Assembly (NCBI RefSeq): GCF_045679555.1
Contig: NC_092091.1
Span: 16,639,072 to 16,703,071 of the forward strand
Length of the DNA: 64,000 nt
DNA from: Salvelinus alpinus
Lineage: Eukaryota > Chordata > Actinopteri > Salmoniformes > Salmonidae
Reading direction: 5' to 3'
Positions within the stretch are counted from its first letter, which is position 1; the number at the start of each line of letters is the position of its first letter. The notes beneath the pieces are model-generated. The model worked only from the letters and a program-made list of their open reading frames with translations, did no database searches and was not told the origin of the DNA. Positions 1-13,600 of the stretch are shown here, one piece after another. The translations under genes and the position numbers were made by a program.

Positions 1-761
1 TCCGTCTGGCCACTCTATCATAAAGGCCTGATTGGTGGAATGTTGCAGAGAGGGTTGTCCTTCTGGAAGGATCTCCCATCTCCACAGAGGAACTATGGAG
101 CTCTGCCAGAGTGACCATCAGGTTATTGGTCACCTCCCTGAACAAGGCCCTTCTCCCCCGATTGCTCAGATTGGCTGGGAAGCCAGCTCTAGGAAGAGTC
201 TTGGTGGTTCCTAACTTCTTCCATTTAAGAACTATGGACCCCAACGTGTTCTTGGGGACCTTCAATGCTGCAGAAATGTTTTGGTAGCCTTCGCCAGATC
301 TGTGCCTCAACACAATCCTGTCTCGGAGCTCTACGGACAATTTCCTTGACCTCATGGCTTGGTTTTTGCTCTGACATGCGCTGTCAACTGTGGGACGTTA
401 TGTAGACAGGTCGGTGCCTTGCCAAATTATATCCAATCAATTGAATTTACCACAGGTGGAGTCCAATCACATTGTAGAAACATCTCAAGGATGATAAATG
501 GAAACAGGCTGCACTTGAACTCAATGTCGAGTCTCATAGCAAAGGGTCTGAATACTTATGTAAATTATGTATTCAGAATATATTTTTTTTTTTACATTTG
601 CAAAAAATTCTAAACATCTGTTTTTGATTTGTCATTATTGTGTGTGTATTGTGTGTAGATTGATGAGGGAAAAAATGATTTAATCAATGTTAGAATAAGG
701 CTGTAACGTAACAAAATGTGGAAAAAGTCAAGGGATCTGAATACTTTCTGAATGCACTGTA
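1..761 (-). mobile_element. Tc1-like transposon, truncated by window edge
   Basis: The right terminal repeat ends ...GAATGCACTG next to TA. The internal sequence matches the decayed Tc1 copies at 6685 and 32029 (for example ggcctgattggtgga and ccttctggaagg). No intact transposase frame remains. Confidence 0.85.
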
Positions 762-1599
762 TGTGATCATATACAAACGTAAGCAAGGTTTGAAGTTATT
801 ATGATTTAGTCAAATATTGTTGTTTTTTATCTGTTTGGGCTTCTTGCGGTCAAATTATTTGTAGTTATGTCCCGGCCCTGTGACCGTCCCTTCAATAAAA
901 AAATCGTCCCACGGCTGAATCTAGTTGACGATAACTGATCTACTATAAGTCGTCAAAATGACTAAAATGTCAATGTAAATGATGTGGTCTCCCCCGTCAT
1001 GTGTTGACTGGTCAAACCTCAACAAAGACAACAAACTTTGTTTTTACATTTTGATGAGAGACAGTTGGACAAAACAGTCAGACATGAATATGTCATCTGG
1101 ACAGGATTCTACTTTATGATGTGGAAGGGAGTTGTTATCATTCCTAAAAGACAATAAAGGGGATGTCAAGTCAAGAGATTTATAGGTCATTTACACCTAT
1201 ACATGAAGTCAGTAAAAGTCATTCACTTGAAATTGTTATATCGTTTCCGAATTTAGAGTAGAGAAAATAATGTATTATCTTAATGACGTCACTGTTGTGC
1301 ATTGCAGCAGACAGCAGGTGAATGAACAGTGTTATGCTTCATTTGATCCATATTGAGAACATATGGAGGTTGTGAATTGTGATGGAGTTTGATCCTGTCA
1401 CATTTAGGTTCTGCCATGTCTAGGGAAACTCTCGTGGGATTTGGCCTGTGGTAGGGTGGGAGTGCAGCGTGTAATTCTGCTCAAACCTGGCCCAGCACCC
1501 TTCTGGGTGCTACACAGCATAAGGTTCTCCATGCATGTTTGGTTCCTGCTACAGCCTTTCATGGAACAGATCTTGAGTTCAGGGTGAGGAATATCGTGT
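762..1599. other. no recognisable feature
   Basis: AT-rich sequence with short open frames only. I see no splice-bounded coding segment or known repeat. Confidence 0.5.
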
Positions 1600-2077
1600 C
1601 TCCCCCTCCCTCATTCTCTCTCCCCCTCCCTCCCTCCCTCCCTCCCTCCCTCCCTCCCTCCCTCCCTCCCTCCCTCCCTCCCTCCCTCCCTCCCTCTCTC
1701 CCTCTCCCTCTCCCTCCCCCTCCCCTCCTCTATCCCTCTCCCTCTCCCCTCTCCCTCTCCCTCTCCCTCTCCCTCCCCCTCCCCTCCTCTATCCCTCTCC
1801 CTCTCCCTCCCTCCCTCTCCCTCTCCCTCTCCCTCTCCCTCCCCCTCCCCTCCTCTATCCCTCTCCCCTCTCCCTTCCCCTCCCCTCCTCTATCCCTCTC
1901 CCTCTCCCCTCTCCCTCTCCCTCTCCCTCTCCCTCTCCCTCTCCCTCCCCCTCCCCTCCTCTCTCCCTCTCCCTCCCCCTCCCTCCCTCCCTCCCTCTCC
2001 CTCTCCCTCCCCCCCCCCTCCCCTCCTCTATCCCTCTCCCTCTCCCCTCTCCCTCTCCCTCTCCCTCCCTGTCTCCT
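1600..2077 (+). repeat. polypyrimidine (CCCTCT/CCCTCC)n tract
   Basis: About 480 bases of nearly pure C and T on the + strand in short imperfect units. The Pro/Ser/Leu and Arg/Glu/Gly open frames here are by-products of composition. Confidence 0.97.
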
Positions 2078-3084
2078 CATGCCAAGTGGCTGAGTGCAGT
2101 GATTCGCTTGCACACTGAGCAGATTCATTGAGGGCTTTAGACCCACATTGTAGAAAATGTTTTCTTTGACACAGCTGCTCTGTAGATGCCTTTACAATAT
2201 TTGAGAGAGCTGGGCTACTCACTTTTACTCTCCATCGTCAAGTAGACATGGAGAGTAGTTCCAACAACGTGGTGCAAGTCACAAGTAACTATTTAAATAA
2301 GATTTCGGCAGTCATTATAAAACCAAATTGAGTAAGGAAAAAACCTGAAATAGATATCCTCAAATACTCATGTGCTCAATTTTAGAATAGGGGATCATTT
2401 TAGAATAGGGGATCATTTTAGCCTCATTCATGACCTGAACACGCAAATGCCATCAACCTCAGGGCATTTCTCTCCCTATCAACACCATGCTATGACTGTG
2501 AACTACGTGTTCTTTATCTCAACAATACAGCCATATCAAATATGACATGTAAATGCTTCTTAGAATATTCTCAATTTTGAATTTTTGTGTGTGATTTCAA
2601 CCGGTTTTACAGCACTGCTCTGAACGGTCTGACGTGACAGACAGATGTACAGAAACAAGCTGTTAGGGTTTATATCGTACAATGTACAATCCCTTTACTC
2701 CTTTGCACTCAGTACTGATGTATAAAAGCTATCCTAGAAAGTTTTAGAACTGAGCTGTGGTCAAACATAACTGGTGGCAGTTACATGAATCAAAGGTTTA
2801 TAATCAGCAATTCACGTCAAGGCATGTGAATTAGAAATTATATGGATATACATTATATTGCTTTCATCTCAGCTTGCTTTTATCTGGCTTTTAACTTTTA
2901 ATTAGCGTTTAATGCTTAGAGAGGCATTCCCAGAGCCTCAGTGTGCCAACGTTCTGATGATGCGTGACCTGGCTGGCGATAAGCGTGCCAACTGTTCGTC
3001 TTGTTTTCATTCTGTCTGCTTTCAGCACCTGTAGCCCCTCTATCCCTCCAGGACAGATGAGGAGGCTAAAGACGGTTTAGTCTG
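2078..3084. other. no recognisable feature
   Basis: Low-copy looking AT-rich DNA. Two 19-20-base copies of ttttagaataggggatca lie near 2380-2415, and nothing else stands out. Confidence 0.5.
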
Positions 3085-3085
3085 C

Positions 3086-3140
<55 letters not shown>

Positions 3141-3150
3141 CTCCCTCTCC
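3085..3150 (+). repeat. (TC)n microsatellite
   Basis: An uninterrupted TC run with CCCTC edges. Confidence 0.95.
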
Positions 3151-3301
3151 CTATCCATCTATCAGAAGGGCACACTGCACTGTCTGCAGTCCACCACTAA
3201 CCCCTCTAACTCCTCTAGCCCTCCTGTCTCCTGCCTCCCTCCTGATCTCCTGCCTCTACTTGGCGGTAATCCTTCACTGTCAAGTCACTTGACTTAGACC
3301 A

Positions 3302-3379
3302 TTCACCCAACCCCTCTGACATGCCCCCTCACCCAACCCCTCTGACATGCCCCCTCACCCAACCCCTCTGACATGCCGC
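3302..3379 (+). repeat. 26-bp x 3 tandem repeat
   Basis: There are three near-identical copies of a unit containing acccaacccctctgacatg. Confidence 0.9.
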
Positions 3380-3992
3380 CTCACCCTGTGCCTAACTCCC
3401 CTGCCCCTCTCCTCCACCCCAGCGCAGGGCCGTGTGGGTTTTCAAGAGGGGTAGCCATCTTGTTTTATCATTTGCTCTCTCTCCCTCCGTGACATTTGTT
3501 CTTGCCGCTGAACATGTGCAGGAGGACAATTTCTCGATTCTTCCAGGGGCAGACAGCTGCGGCGCAAATTACACTAAAGCCGTTGCTTTGGGGGGATTAG
3601 GGTGGTGCAATGTGTGTATGTGTCAGCATGCAGGGGTCCAGGGAGCACCCCCATGATGCCCGTTAACCCTGTGCTGCCAAAAGTCCTCCTGTCCTCATGT
3701 GTAATGTACTGTACTGTTCATCACACTGCCTCTGTATAGAGATAGAGCCCTGATGTATGATCACCTTGTGGGCTGCTGGTGATACTTCGATGTAGCTGTA
3801 ACGTATGTAGCCTTCTCTCATTGGAACAGAGGATGTCTGCTCCTTTCTTTTTTTACACCTGCTGGACTCTATGTTGAAATTTGATTGGGTTGGAGCCAAT
3901 CCATTTGAATTCAGTCTGTTCGAGGGATGAATTTAAATTAATTTAACGAATTGAAAATTGCTCACTATGAGGCTTCTTGAACATATAATACA

Positions 3993-4270
3993 GATTTTTT
4001 TATTTATTTATACAGCACTTTTCAACCAACTGAGGTACTCAAAGCACTTTACATAGTAGGGGGAAACTCACCTCATCCACTACCAATCTGTGTCACCTAC
4101 CTGGGTGATACACGGTGACCATGGTTGTGCCAGAACGCTCACCACACATCAGCTATAGAGGCGAGGAGTGATATATGCCAAGTAGGAATGAGATTAGGTG
4201 GCCATGATGGGGCCAGGTTGGGAATTCAGCCAGGACACCAGGGTTAACACCCCTAATCTTATGATAAATG
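3993..4270. repeat. interspersed retroelement-like tail
   Basis: It begins with a T-rich end, then tacagcactttt and ctcaaagcactttacat, motifs I recognise from dispersed fish retroelement tails. The family is not certain. Confidence 0.5.
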
Positions 4271-4280
4271 CCATGGGATT

Positions 4281-5782
4281 TTAAAGTGGAACTGGCAGTG
4301 TTTTAACTACTTTGCAGATATGAAACAAACAGACAATCATAATATCAGTAAAAAAATATATAAAATTCCCAGTTTATGCTACAAAACCAACTGTTTTAGA
4401 GGTTGTCAAAATATGTTCTATTTGACTCAACATTCCATGATGTACACTAAGGCATTGTTGGCAGAATAGATGGATTCAGTGCAATGCATGATTAACATAA
4501 TTCACCAATACATTTATTGGTAGTACAAAAAGTATTGCTATCAGGTTGTAAATCACAGCTGGCCTGGTACCTTCTTTGCTACCTCCATTCAAGATGTGCT
4601 GTTGAAGTTTCAATGACTTAATATTTTGTACAAAAACCGAGACATGTAAATAAGGCTGGGAATGTCAATACAGTAAAACTAGCAAGGGCTATGATCACAA
4701 GTCAGTCATAACGTGTGTGGCTAATATGATAGCGTATCTATTTATGTAGCAAACTAAAAGCACAGAGCCTAAAGTTAGCTAGCTAGCTGCTAGGGGGACG
4801 TCATGTCATTGTTGGAGTGGGTGACTGACTTTTTCCCCCGTATCATTTTTTAGTGGCTACACAGCTAGAGATGCATGTGTCATTTGGTAAACTAGCAAGA
4901 AATGTGAATCACTTTGCTAGCTAGCGAGCTATGCTGAACGGCTGCTATCTCGTTAGCATATCACTTGCGTTCGCAAATTCACTCTGGCTAGCTATCCACT
5001 CAGTTTTTTATTGTCTGAGTGTGCCAGATCACATGCATTGGCAGCCAAGCTGCAGAAGAACGAGCAGGCTATTCCCCTTCATTTATCAGTGCAGTTTTGA
5101 CTGACAACTAGCTGAAAACGTTTGAGAGGCTTTATCTAATCTTCCTTCGTTAGATATTTGCTCATCTTGCTCTGGCTAGCATTAGTTGTTGATCTTGTTG
5201 TTGTTGATGTGCATATAGGGAAATAAAGCCTTTTAAGGTTGTTTGATCAATAGGACTGTAAAGTTCCCAAATATAAGAGGACTACGGTGGTATTTAGCTA
5301 CATATTTGCAGGAATCCATTCAAGTGTATTTCGTGGCTTTTGCCGAATGCATTCTAATGATCTAAAGTTGAGCTGTTGCTTCTGCCTATAAACAATCCAA
5401 TTCAAAGTGAATGATGGCAGGCCCTTGGCAAATGGTTGGTTTGCATATACAGTAGGCCTACTGTACCTCTGATTGGCTATGGCTTACCGGTCTGTGTAGA
5501 CTCCGGTCCTGGACGAGACACATGTTTTTATTAGGTTTTATTCACTGCAGTGTCTATTAATTGTCCAAACACATGGCCGACTTCCCACTCTATATTGCTA
5601 TAGAATTTTCACAAATGCCTTAGTGTACATAATTCCCAAACATTCTAAGAATTTATGAAAATGACCATATCTAAGTGCTCACTTGTCAGAAAATGAAAAA
5701 GTGTAATATTCTTCCTGGGGGTGTATATGAACAGATTTTAATAAGATTTCATGTTGCTAAAATGTTGTCAGTTCCACTTTAA
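4281..5782. mobile_element. TTAA-flanked non-coding DNA transposon (piggyBac-type, non-autonomous)
   Basis: The ends are inverted: TTAA-AGTGGAACTGGCA on the left and its complement with one change, TGTCAGTTCCACT-TTAA, on the right. A TTAA target duplication is the piggyBac signature. No transposase frame lies in the 1.49 kb between. Confidence 0.75.
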
Positions 5783-5850
5783 CTAGACAAGTCAGTTAAG
5801 AACAAAGTATTATTTACAATGACGGCCTACTGGGGATCCACTTCCAGGAA
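5783..5850 (-). repeat. HpaI-type SINE tail fragment
   Basis: The reverse complement resembles the 3' tail of the HpaI SINE (ctagacaagtcagttaagaa). It abuts the TTAA element. Confidence 0.55.
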
Positions 5851-6684
5851 ATGACCCCAACCAAGAATATGGTAATTCCCTCAAAGGGTGGCGCTAAAAA
5901 TGTTTAAAAAAGTAAATAAAAAACAACAGTTTTAAAACACAGCAAACCATTTAAAACTTTGACACATAAAGTAACTGAGTGAGACAAGTGTGACAAGTTC
6001 TGTCCCTAAAGGCTGTTCTCTGTGCTGAAGCCGAATGTCAGGGAAGGATGAGCACTTTGAAGTATGGACATTCAGTAGCAACAGGCTGCAGCCCCGCCAG
6101 GGAGATAAGCATTTGCTTTGGTCAAACTTTCGACGTGAATAATTATACCACAGAGAATATATTGATTTCCACAGGAAGTCGATAAACCCCCTGAAAATTG
6201 TCAGAGTAACTGGACACCGTGCGGCAGAACAGGGGATTTCTGCAGCACTGTGGGCCTCTTGTGTGTGTTAATAGTCCGCTAAATCTTGCCACGTTGGAAA
6301 TCTTTTATTGATAGCTTTTTGGGGGTGAGAGAGAGAGAGGTTGATGGTGTGCCAGGGGTATAACGCGTGAGTTTGTCTGATGCTGAGTTGAGTTCACCGC
6401 GCTCCTACTGACCCCTGACTATCAGAAGGGAGGAGGGGTGGTAGGCTTTGGCTCTCTAGGTTGGGGTTTCTTACCATTCTGTGTGAGTGCTCTTCTGCTT
6501 TCACCAGTTTATTATGGTCAGCTTATGGTTAGTGCTTATAGATGATAGCATAAACGTAATAAATATGCCCTGTATATTTTATACCTTTAAATATGGTTTA
6601 TATGGCCTTTATCAACATAAAAAAAAATGTATATTGGACCGTTGTCATTGATTGACTCATTTACTGCTACTGTACAGTACATTA
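5851..6684. other. no recognisable feature
   Basis: Apart from a short (GA) run near 6328 I see no gene or repeat. Confidence 0.45.
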
Positions 6685-7777
6685 CAGTGCATTCGGAAAG
6701 TATTCAGACCCATTGACTTTTTCCACATTTTGTTGCATTTTGTTACAAATCGTTTTTTCCCTTATCAATCTACACAATATCACATTTACATAAGTATTCA
6801 GACCCTTTACTCAGTACTTTGTTGAAGCACCTTTGACCGCGATTACAGCCTTGAGTCTTCTTGGGTATGACGCTACAAGCTTGGCAAACCTGTATTTGGG
6901 GAGTTTGTCCCATTCTTCTCTGCAGATCTTCTCAAGTGCTGTCAGGTTGGACGGGGAGCTTAGCTGCTGCACATCTATTTTCAGGTCTCTGCAGAGATGT
7001 TCGATCAGGTTCCAGTTCGGGCTCTGGCTGGGCCACTCAAGGACATTCAGATACTTGTCCCGAAGCCAATACTGTTGAACCTTTGCCCCAGTCTGAGGTC
7101 CTGAATGCTCTGCAGCAGGTTTTCATCAAGGATCTCTCTGTACTTTGCTCTGTTCATATTTCCCTCGATCCTGACTAGTCTCCCAGTCCCTGCCGTCCAC
7201 AGCATGATGCTGCCACCACCATGCTTCACCATAGGGATGGTGCCGGGTTTCCTCCAGATGTGACGCTTGGCATTCAGGCCAAATAGTTAAATATTGGTTT
7301 CATTAGACCAGAGAATCTTGTTTCTCATGGTCTGAGAGTCCTTTAAGTGCCTTTTGGCAAACTCCAAGTTGGCTGTCATGTACCTTTTTACTGAGGAGTG
7401 GGTTCCGTCTGGCTACTCTACCATAAAGGCCTGATTGGTGGAGTGCTGCAGAGATGGTTCGTCCTTCTGGAAGGTTCTCCCATCTCCACAGAGGAACGCT
7501 GGTGCTCTGTCTAAGTGACCATCAGGTTCTTGGTCACCACCCTGACCAAGGCCCTTCTCCGACGATTGCTCCGTTTGGCCGGGGAGCCAGTTCTAGGAAT
7601 AGTCTTGGTGGTTCCAAACTTCTTCCATTTAAAAATGATGGAGGCCACTGTGTTTTTGGGGACCAATCAATCCAATCAAGTTGTAGAAACATCTCAAGGA
7701 TGATCAATGGAAACAGGATGCACCTGAGCTCAATTTCTGAATACATATGTAAATAAGGTATTTTCAGTTTTTTTATA

Positions 7778-10086
7778 TTTTCAGTTTTTTCCAACTGCTT
7801 ACACACGTTTTCAAAACTGTCTCCTTTTTCAAAACTCTACACACAATTCCCAAAACTGCACACACAAAATGCAAAATGCCTCACGTCTCCTTCAAAATGT
7901 AACACTGCATTCAAAATGCCATAAACACATGTCAGAATGAAGCATTTGCATCAAATGGCAAACACTGCTTTCATAATAGTACATTTTTGGATATACTATG
8001 TAAACACTGTTGTTCTAAATCTAAAGCTCTTTGGTCTTTCATAGGCTTATATCTACATTTCAATACAATGTTCTACAGTGAAAGTCATCTGCTGAGAGGG
8101 GTAACAAGTACACTGTAAACACCAATGCAATGTAGAAACAGAAAATATTTATTAGGCCAAACATTACTGTTGTATACAGTAGCATACAACAAAACCATAA
8201 ACATATGTAAACCAAAAGTATATTCTTTAGAATACAGTAAAGAACACAATTGTGTGTGTGGGGTCCCGGGGGGGCAGTCCAGGAATTGGTAGGGGGGGCA
8301 GTCACCAGTGCTAAGCAACGCTTCATCTCTTCTCCGGCCTGGGTCTGGCTACAATACTTCGTCCACATCACAAGATACGTTTTCTCTTGCCAAACATCGA
8401 GGGAAGTATCTCCTAGCATGGCGTATCCAACCTTGGACAGAGGCAACCTCTATGTCCCCACATGCGTCCTCCATTGCCTGGAGAAGCGGCATCTGGCCAT
8501 AGGGTTGGCGATCATACACTTTCCAGCGCCAGGCTGAGAATAATTCCTCTATGGGATTTAGAAAAGGTGAATATGGGGGTAGGTACAAAACTAAAAATTG
8601 TGGCTGGGTGGCAAACCAGTTTTGGACCAGAACAGCCCGGTGAAAACTAACATTGTCCCATAAAACCACAAATCTAGCAGGCACCTGATCTGGATCGGGG
8701 ACAAGTATTGTGTAAATTGCATCCAGAAAAGTGAGCATATGGCCGTTGTTGTACGGACCCAGTGTGGCATTGTGATGGAGGACCCCGTTTTGAGTGATGG
8801 CAGCACACATAGTTATATTACCCCCACGCTGTCCAGGGACATTGGTAATTGCCCTCTGTCCTATTACATTTCTTCCGTGGCTCCTGGTTTTGGTGAGGTT
8901 GAAGCCAAACTCATCCACATAAATAAATTACTGTAATGGCGAATTACATGGGCATCCAGCACCAATACTCTCTGTAACAGACAAAAGGATATACAGATGA
9001 GTAAATATGGTATGTCTGAAGTACTGGAAGTAGTGTTGCATACATACCTCTACAAAGTCATGTCGCATATTCTTGACTCTGTCAGAGTTTCTCTCAAATG
9101 GCTCCTTGTAAAGTTGTTTCATCGTCACTCGGTGCCGTTGGAGGATGCGTTGTATGGTCGACAGGCTTACAGCATTGATGTTGTTAAATATGGTGTCATT
9201 ATTCAAGATATGCTCGCTTATCTCTCGAATCCTAATTGCATTGTTGGCCAAAACCATATTTATAATTGCAGTCTCTTGTACATCTGTAAACAAGCGTCCT
9301 CGTCCTCCATGATGTCTTTGCCTTTCCACTCTGTACAGAATTCAAACACAGTATGTGTTCAGCATAGGAACTGTAAACAATGTACAAAAGAATGTAGTAC
9401 AGCATGATAACCAACCTCATTCATTCAATGCAGTGCGGTAAATGGATGGCTTAGAGTTACAAATGTTTATGCAATACTATGCAGTCATACGTATTTTACA
9501 GTACATTACTGTAATGCTACAATAGTCATTAGATAGTTGCATACCTGTTCTCATTTCTGAAGGTTTGAATTATGGACGCCACTGTAAATCGACTCAAGTT
9601 GGGCTGGACTCTCAGTCCAGCCTCTCTCATGGTCAAACCGTGGTTGATCACATGATCAACAAGTGTTGCCCTAATCTCATCAGAGATGGCTCTCCTTCCT
9701 TCTCTTCTTTGCCCTCGTCCTCTTCTTCCTCTTCCTCTCCCTCCTACTCCTCTTGCTCTCTGTCCATTGTTGGCATCCATTGTTCAAAACAGGTAATCTG
9801 ACCTTTGACCTATTTATAGGCCTATACTACAGTAAAGCAGTGATTGGTTAGTGATCAGTTAAGATATTAGTGTTTGCACATGTGAGGAGTGTGTGTGTGA
9901 CCTGGTGAATAAGTGTAGCATTTTGATTGGTTGTGTTTGGAAAAGGAAAGCAAGTCACTTCCTGTTAGATTTTTGTGTTTTAGGTAGAGAATTGTGTGCA
10001 GTGTTTTGAAAAAAAGTGTTTTATGCAATTGACTGTAATACATACAGACAGTATACAGTAATACAGTAATACTGTAAAAACTGTAA
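7778..10086 (-). mobile_element. IS630/Tc1-mariner type element with intron-containing transposase, nested in Tc1
   Basis: It sits between TA dinucleotides inside the Tc1 copy. The ends share only a short inverted motif (CAGTTTTT), so exact termini are approximate. It carries the three-exon DDE transposase described separately. Confidence 0.65.
8349..9780 (-). pseudogene. DDE_3-type transposase, three exons, one frameshift
   Basis: Exon 1 (9545-9780) encodes an Arg/Gly-rich start and a helix-turn-helix (DEIRATLVDHVINHGLTMRE). Exon 2 (9048-9330) carries the second DNA-binding part, and exon 3 (8349-8971) the catalytic domain. Junctions are GT-AG in phase (NENR|VERQR; HDFVE|RVLVLDA). Catalytic residues visible are D in DEFGF, D in WDNVSFH and E in NPIEE, spaced DD35E by direct count. 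Near 8920-8930 a one-base shift separates the start of exon 3 from the catalytic frame, so this copy appears inactive. The family is widespread in fish genomes. Transposition by cut-and-paste into TA is expected from family knowledge, not shown here. Confidence 0.8.
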
Positions 10087-10218
10087 TACATTTGCAAAAA
10101 GTTTCTAAAAACCTGTTTTCACTTTGTCATTATGGGGTATTGTGTGTAACAAAATGTGGAAAAAGTCAAGTGATGTGAATACTTTCAGAATGCACTGTAC
10201 ACTGGAGGAACATTCAGA

Positions 10219-10555
<337 letters not shown>

Positions 10556-10559
10556 GACT

Positions 10560-10606
10560 AGGTTTCGCTATTGGTGTCGGCTAATGGGGATCCTAATAAA
10601 TCAAAT
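10560..10606 (+). repeat. short LINE 3' end fragment
   Basis: The motif ctaatggggatcctaataaa is the 3' end of a fish LINE; a related end occurs near 31530. Confidence 0.5.
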
Positions 10607-13600
10607 CTCTACAGAAGGAGATCTCTAATCTCTATAGACTAGGATTCTCTTCTCTCTACAGACCAGGAGTCTCTTCTCTCTACAAACCAGGAGTCTACTC
10701 TCTACAGAAGGAGGTCTCTTCTCTCTACAGACCAGGAGTCTCTTCTCTCTACAGAAGGAGGTCTCTTCTCTCTACAGACCAGGAGTCTCTTCTCTCTACA
10801 GAAGGAGGTCTCTTCTCTTTACAGACCAGGAGTCTCTTCTCTCTACAGAAGGAGGTCTCTTCTCTTTACAGAAGGAGGTCTCCTCTCTCTACAGAAGGAG
10901 GTCTCATCTCTCTGCAGAAGGAGGTCTCATCTCTTTACAGAAGGAGGTCTCCTCTCTCTGCAGAAGGAGGTTTCCTCTCTCTACAGAAGGAGGTCTCCTC
11001 TCTCTACAGAAGGAGGTCTCCTCTCTCTGCAGAAGGAGGTCTCTTCTCTTTACAGAAGGAGGTCTCATCTCTCTGCAGAAGGAGGTCTCCTCGCTCTACA
11101 GAAGGAGGTCTCTTCTCTTTACAGAAGGAGGTCTCATCTCTCTGCAGAAGGAGGTCTCTTCTCTCTACAGAAGGAGGTCTCTACTCTCTATAGACTAGGG
11201 GTCTCTCCAGAAGGAGGTCTCTACTCTCTATACACTAGGAGTCTCTCCAGAAGGAGGTCTCTACTCTCTATAGACTAGGGGTCTCTCCAGAAGGAGGTCT
11301 CTACTCTCTATAGACTAGGGGTCTCTACTCTCCAGAAGGAGGTCTCTACTCTCTATAGACTAGGGGTCTCTCCAGAAGGAGGTCTCTACTCTCTATAGAC
11401 TAGGGGTCTCTCAAGAAGGAGTTCCCTACTCTCTATAGACTAGGGGTCTCTACTCTCCAGAAGGAGGTCTCTACTCTCTATAGACTAGGGGTCTCTACTC
11501 TACAGAAGGAGGTCTCTACTCTCTATAGACTAGGGGTCTCTACTCTACAGAAGGAGGTCTCTACTCTCTATAAACTAGGGGTCTCTACTCTCCAGAAGGA
11601 GTTCTCTACTCTCTATAGACTAGAGGTCTCTACTCTCCAGAAGGAGTTCTCTACTCTCTATAGACTAGGGGTCTCTACTCTCCAGAAGGAGTTCTCTACT
11701 CTCTATAGACTAGGGGTCTCTACTCTCCAGAAGGAGGTCTCTACTCTCTATAGACGAGGGGTCTCTACTCTCCAGAAGGAGGTCTCTACTCTCTATAAAC
11801 TAGGGGTCTCTACTCTCCAGAAGGAGTTCTCTACTCTCTATAGACTAGGGGTCTCTACTCTCCAGAAGGAGGTCTCTACTCTCTTTTTTTTGTTTTTATT
11901 ATTTATTTATTTTTATCCCCTTGTCTCCCCAAATTTCGTGGTATCCAATTGCTAGTAATTACTATTTTGTCTCATCGCTACAACTCCCGTACGGGCTCGG
12001 GAGAGACGAAGGTCGAAAGCCATGCGTCCTCCGAAGCACAACCCAACCAAGCCGCACTGCTTCTTAACACAGCGCGCCTCCAACCCGGAAGTCAGCCGCA
12101 CCAATGTGTCGGAGGAAACACCGTGCACCTGGTTAGCGCGCACTGCGCCCGGCCCCCCACAGGAGTCGCTGGAGCGCGATGAGACAAGGATATCCCTACC
12201 GGCCAAACCCTCCCTAACCCGGACGACGCTAGCCCAATTGTGCGTCGCCCCACGGACCTCCCGGTCGCGGCCGGTTGCGACAGAGCCTGGGCGCGAACCC
12301 AGAAACTCTGGTGGCGCAGCTAGCACTGCGATGCAGTGCCCTAGACCACTGCGCCACCCGGGAGGCCCCAGGTCTCTACTCTCTATTGACTAGGGGTCTC
12401 TACTCTCCAGAAGGAGGTCTCTACTCTCTATAGACTAGGGGTCTCTACTCTCCAGAAGGAGGTCTCTACTCTCTATAGACTAGGGGTCTCTACAGAAGGA
12501 GGTCTCTACTCTCTATTGACTAGGGGTCTCTCTAGAAGGAGGTCTCTACTCTCTATAGACTAGGGGTCTCTACTCTCTATTGACTAGGGGTCTCTACTCT
12601 CTAGAAGGAGGTCTCTACTCTCTATAGACTAGGGGTCTCTACTCTCTATAGACTAGGGGTCTCTCCAGAAGGAGGTCTCTACTCTCTATAGACTAGGGGT
12701 CTCTACAGAAGGAGGTCTCTACTCTCTATAGACTAGGGTTCTCTCTAGAAGGAGGTCTCTACTCTCTATAGACTAGGGGTCTCTCAAGAAGGAGGTCTCT
12801 ACTCTCTATAGACTAGGGGTCTCTACAGAAGGAGGTCTCTACTCTCTATAGACTAGGGGTCTCTACTCTCTATAGACTAGGGGTCTCTCCAGAAGGAGGT
12901 CTCTACTCTCTATAGACTAGGGGTCTCTCTAGAAGGAGGTCTCTACTCTCTATAGACTAGGGGTCTCTCAAGAAGGAGGTCTCTACTCTCTATAGACTAG
13001 GGGTCTCTACAGAAGGGGTCTCTACTCTCTATAGACTAGGGGTCTCTACTCTCTATAGACTAGGGGTCTCTCCAGAAGGAGGTCTCTACTCTCTATAGAC
13101 TAGGGGTCTCTCCAGAAGGAGGTCTCTACTCTCTATAGACTAGGGGTCTCTACAGAAGGAGGTCTCTACTCTCTATTGATTAGGGGTCTCTACTCTCTAT
13201 AGACTAGGGGTCTCTCCAGAAGGAGTTCTCTACTCTCTATAGACTAGGGGTCTCTACTCTCCAGAAGGAGGTCTCTACTCTCTATAGACTAGGGGTCTCT
13301 ACTCTCCAGAAGTAGGTCTCTACTCTCTATAGACTAGGGGTCTCTCCAGAAGGAGGTCTCTACTCTCTATAGACTAGGGGTCTCTACTCTCCAGAAGGAG
13401 GTCTCTACTCTCTATAGACTAGGGCTCTCTACTCTCTAGAAGGAGGTCTCTACTCTCTATAGACTAGGGGTCTCTCCAGAAGGAGGTCTCTACTCTCTAT
13501 AGACTAGGGGTCTCTCCAGAAGGAGGTCTACTCTCTATAGACTAGGGGTCTCTACTCTCCAGAAGGAGGTCTCTACTCTCTATAGACTAGGGGTCTCTCC

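Larger units (their letters stand above)
6685..10197 (-). mobile_element. Tc1-like transposon split by a nested element
   Basis: Terminal repeats cagtgcattcggaaagtatt (left) and ...actttcagaatgcactg (right) are flanked by TA. The left part carries a decayed minus-strand transposase (for example KHGGGSIMLW, NMNRAKYREILDENLLQ). The Tc1 sequence stops at 7777 and resumes at 10087, so 2.3 kb was inserted later. Confidence 0.85.

Noticed and set aside
1539..2146. Pro-rich and Arg/Glu-rich frames on opposite strands
   Set aside because: Same cause: a polypyrimidine tract read in both directions.
8060..8318. Short minus-strand frames after the transposase stop
   Set aside because: They are past the catalytic domain within the transposon 3' region, with no recognisable motif.
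12290..12368. tRNA gene
   Set aside because: The tRNA-like head belongs to a SINE and lacks a full cloverleaf; the copy at 37478 has the same head.
11952..12393. Coding frames on both strands in GC-rich sequence
   Set aside because: They lie within a tRNA-derived SINE; the same holds for 37478-37885.
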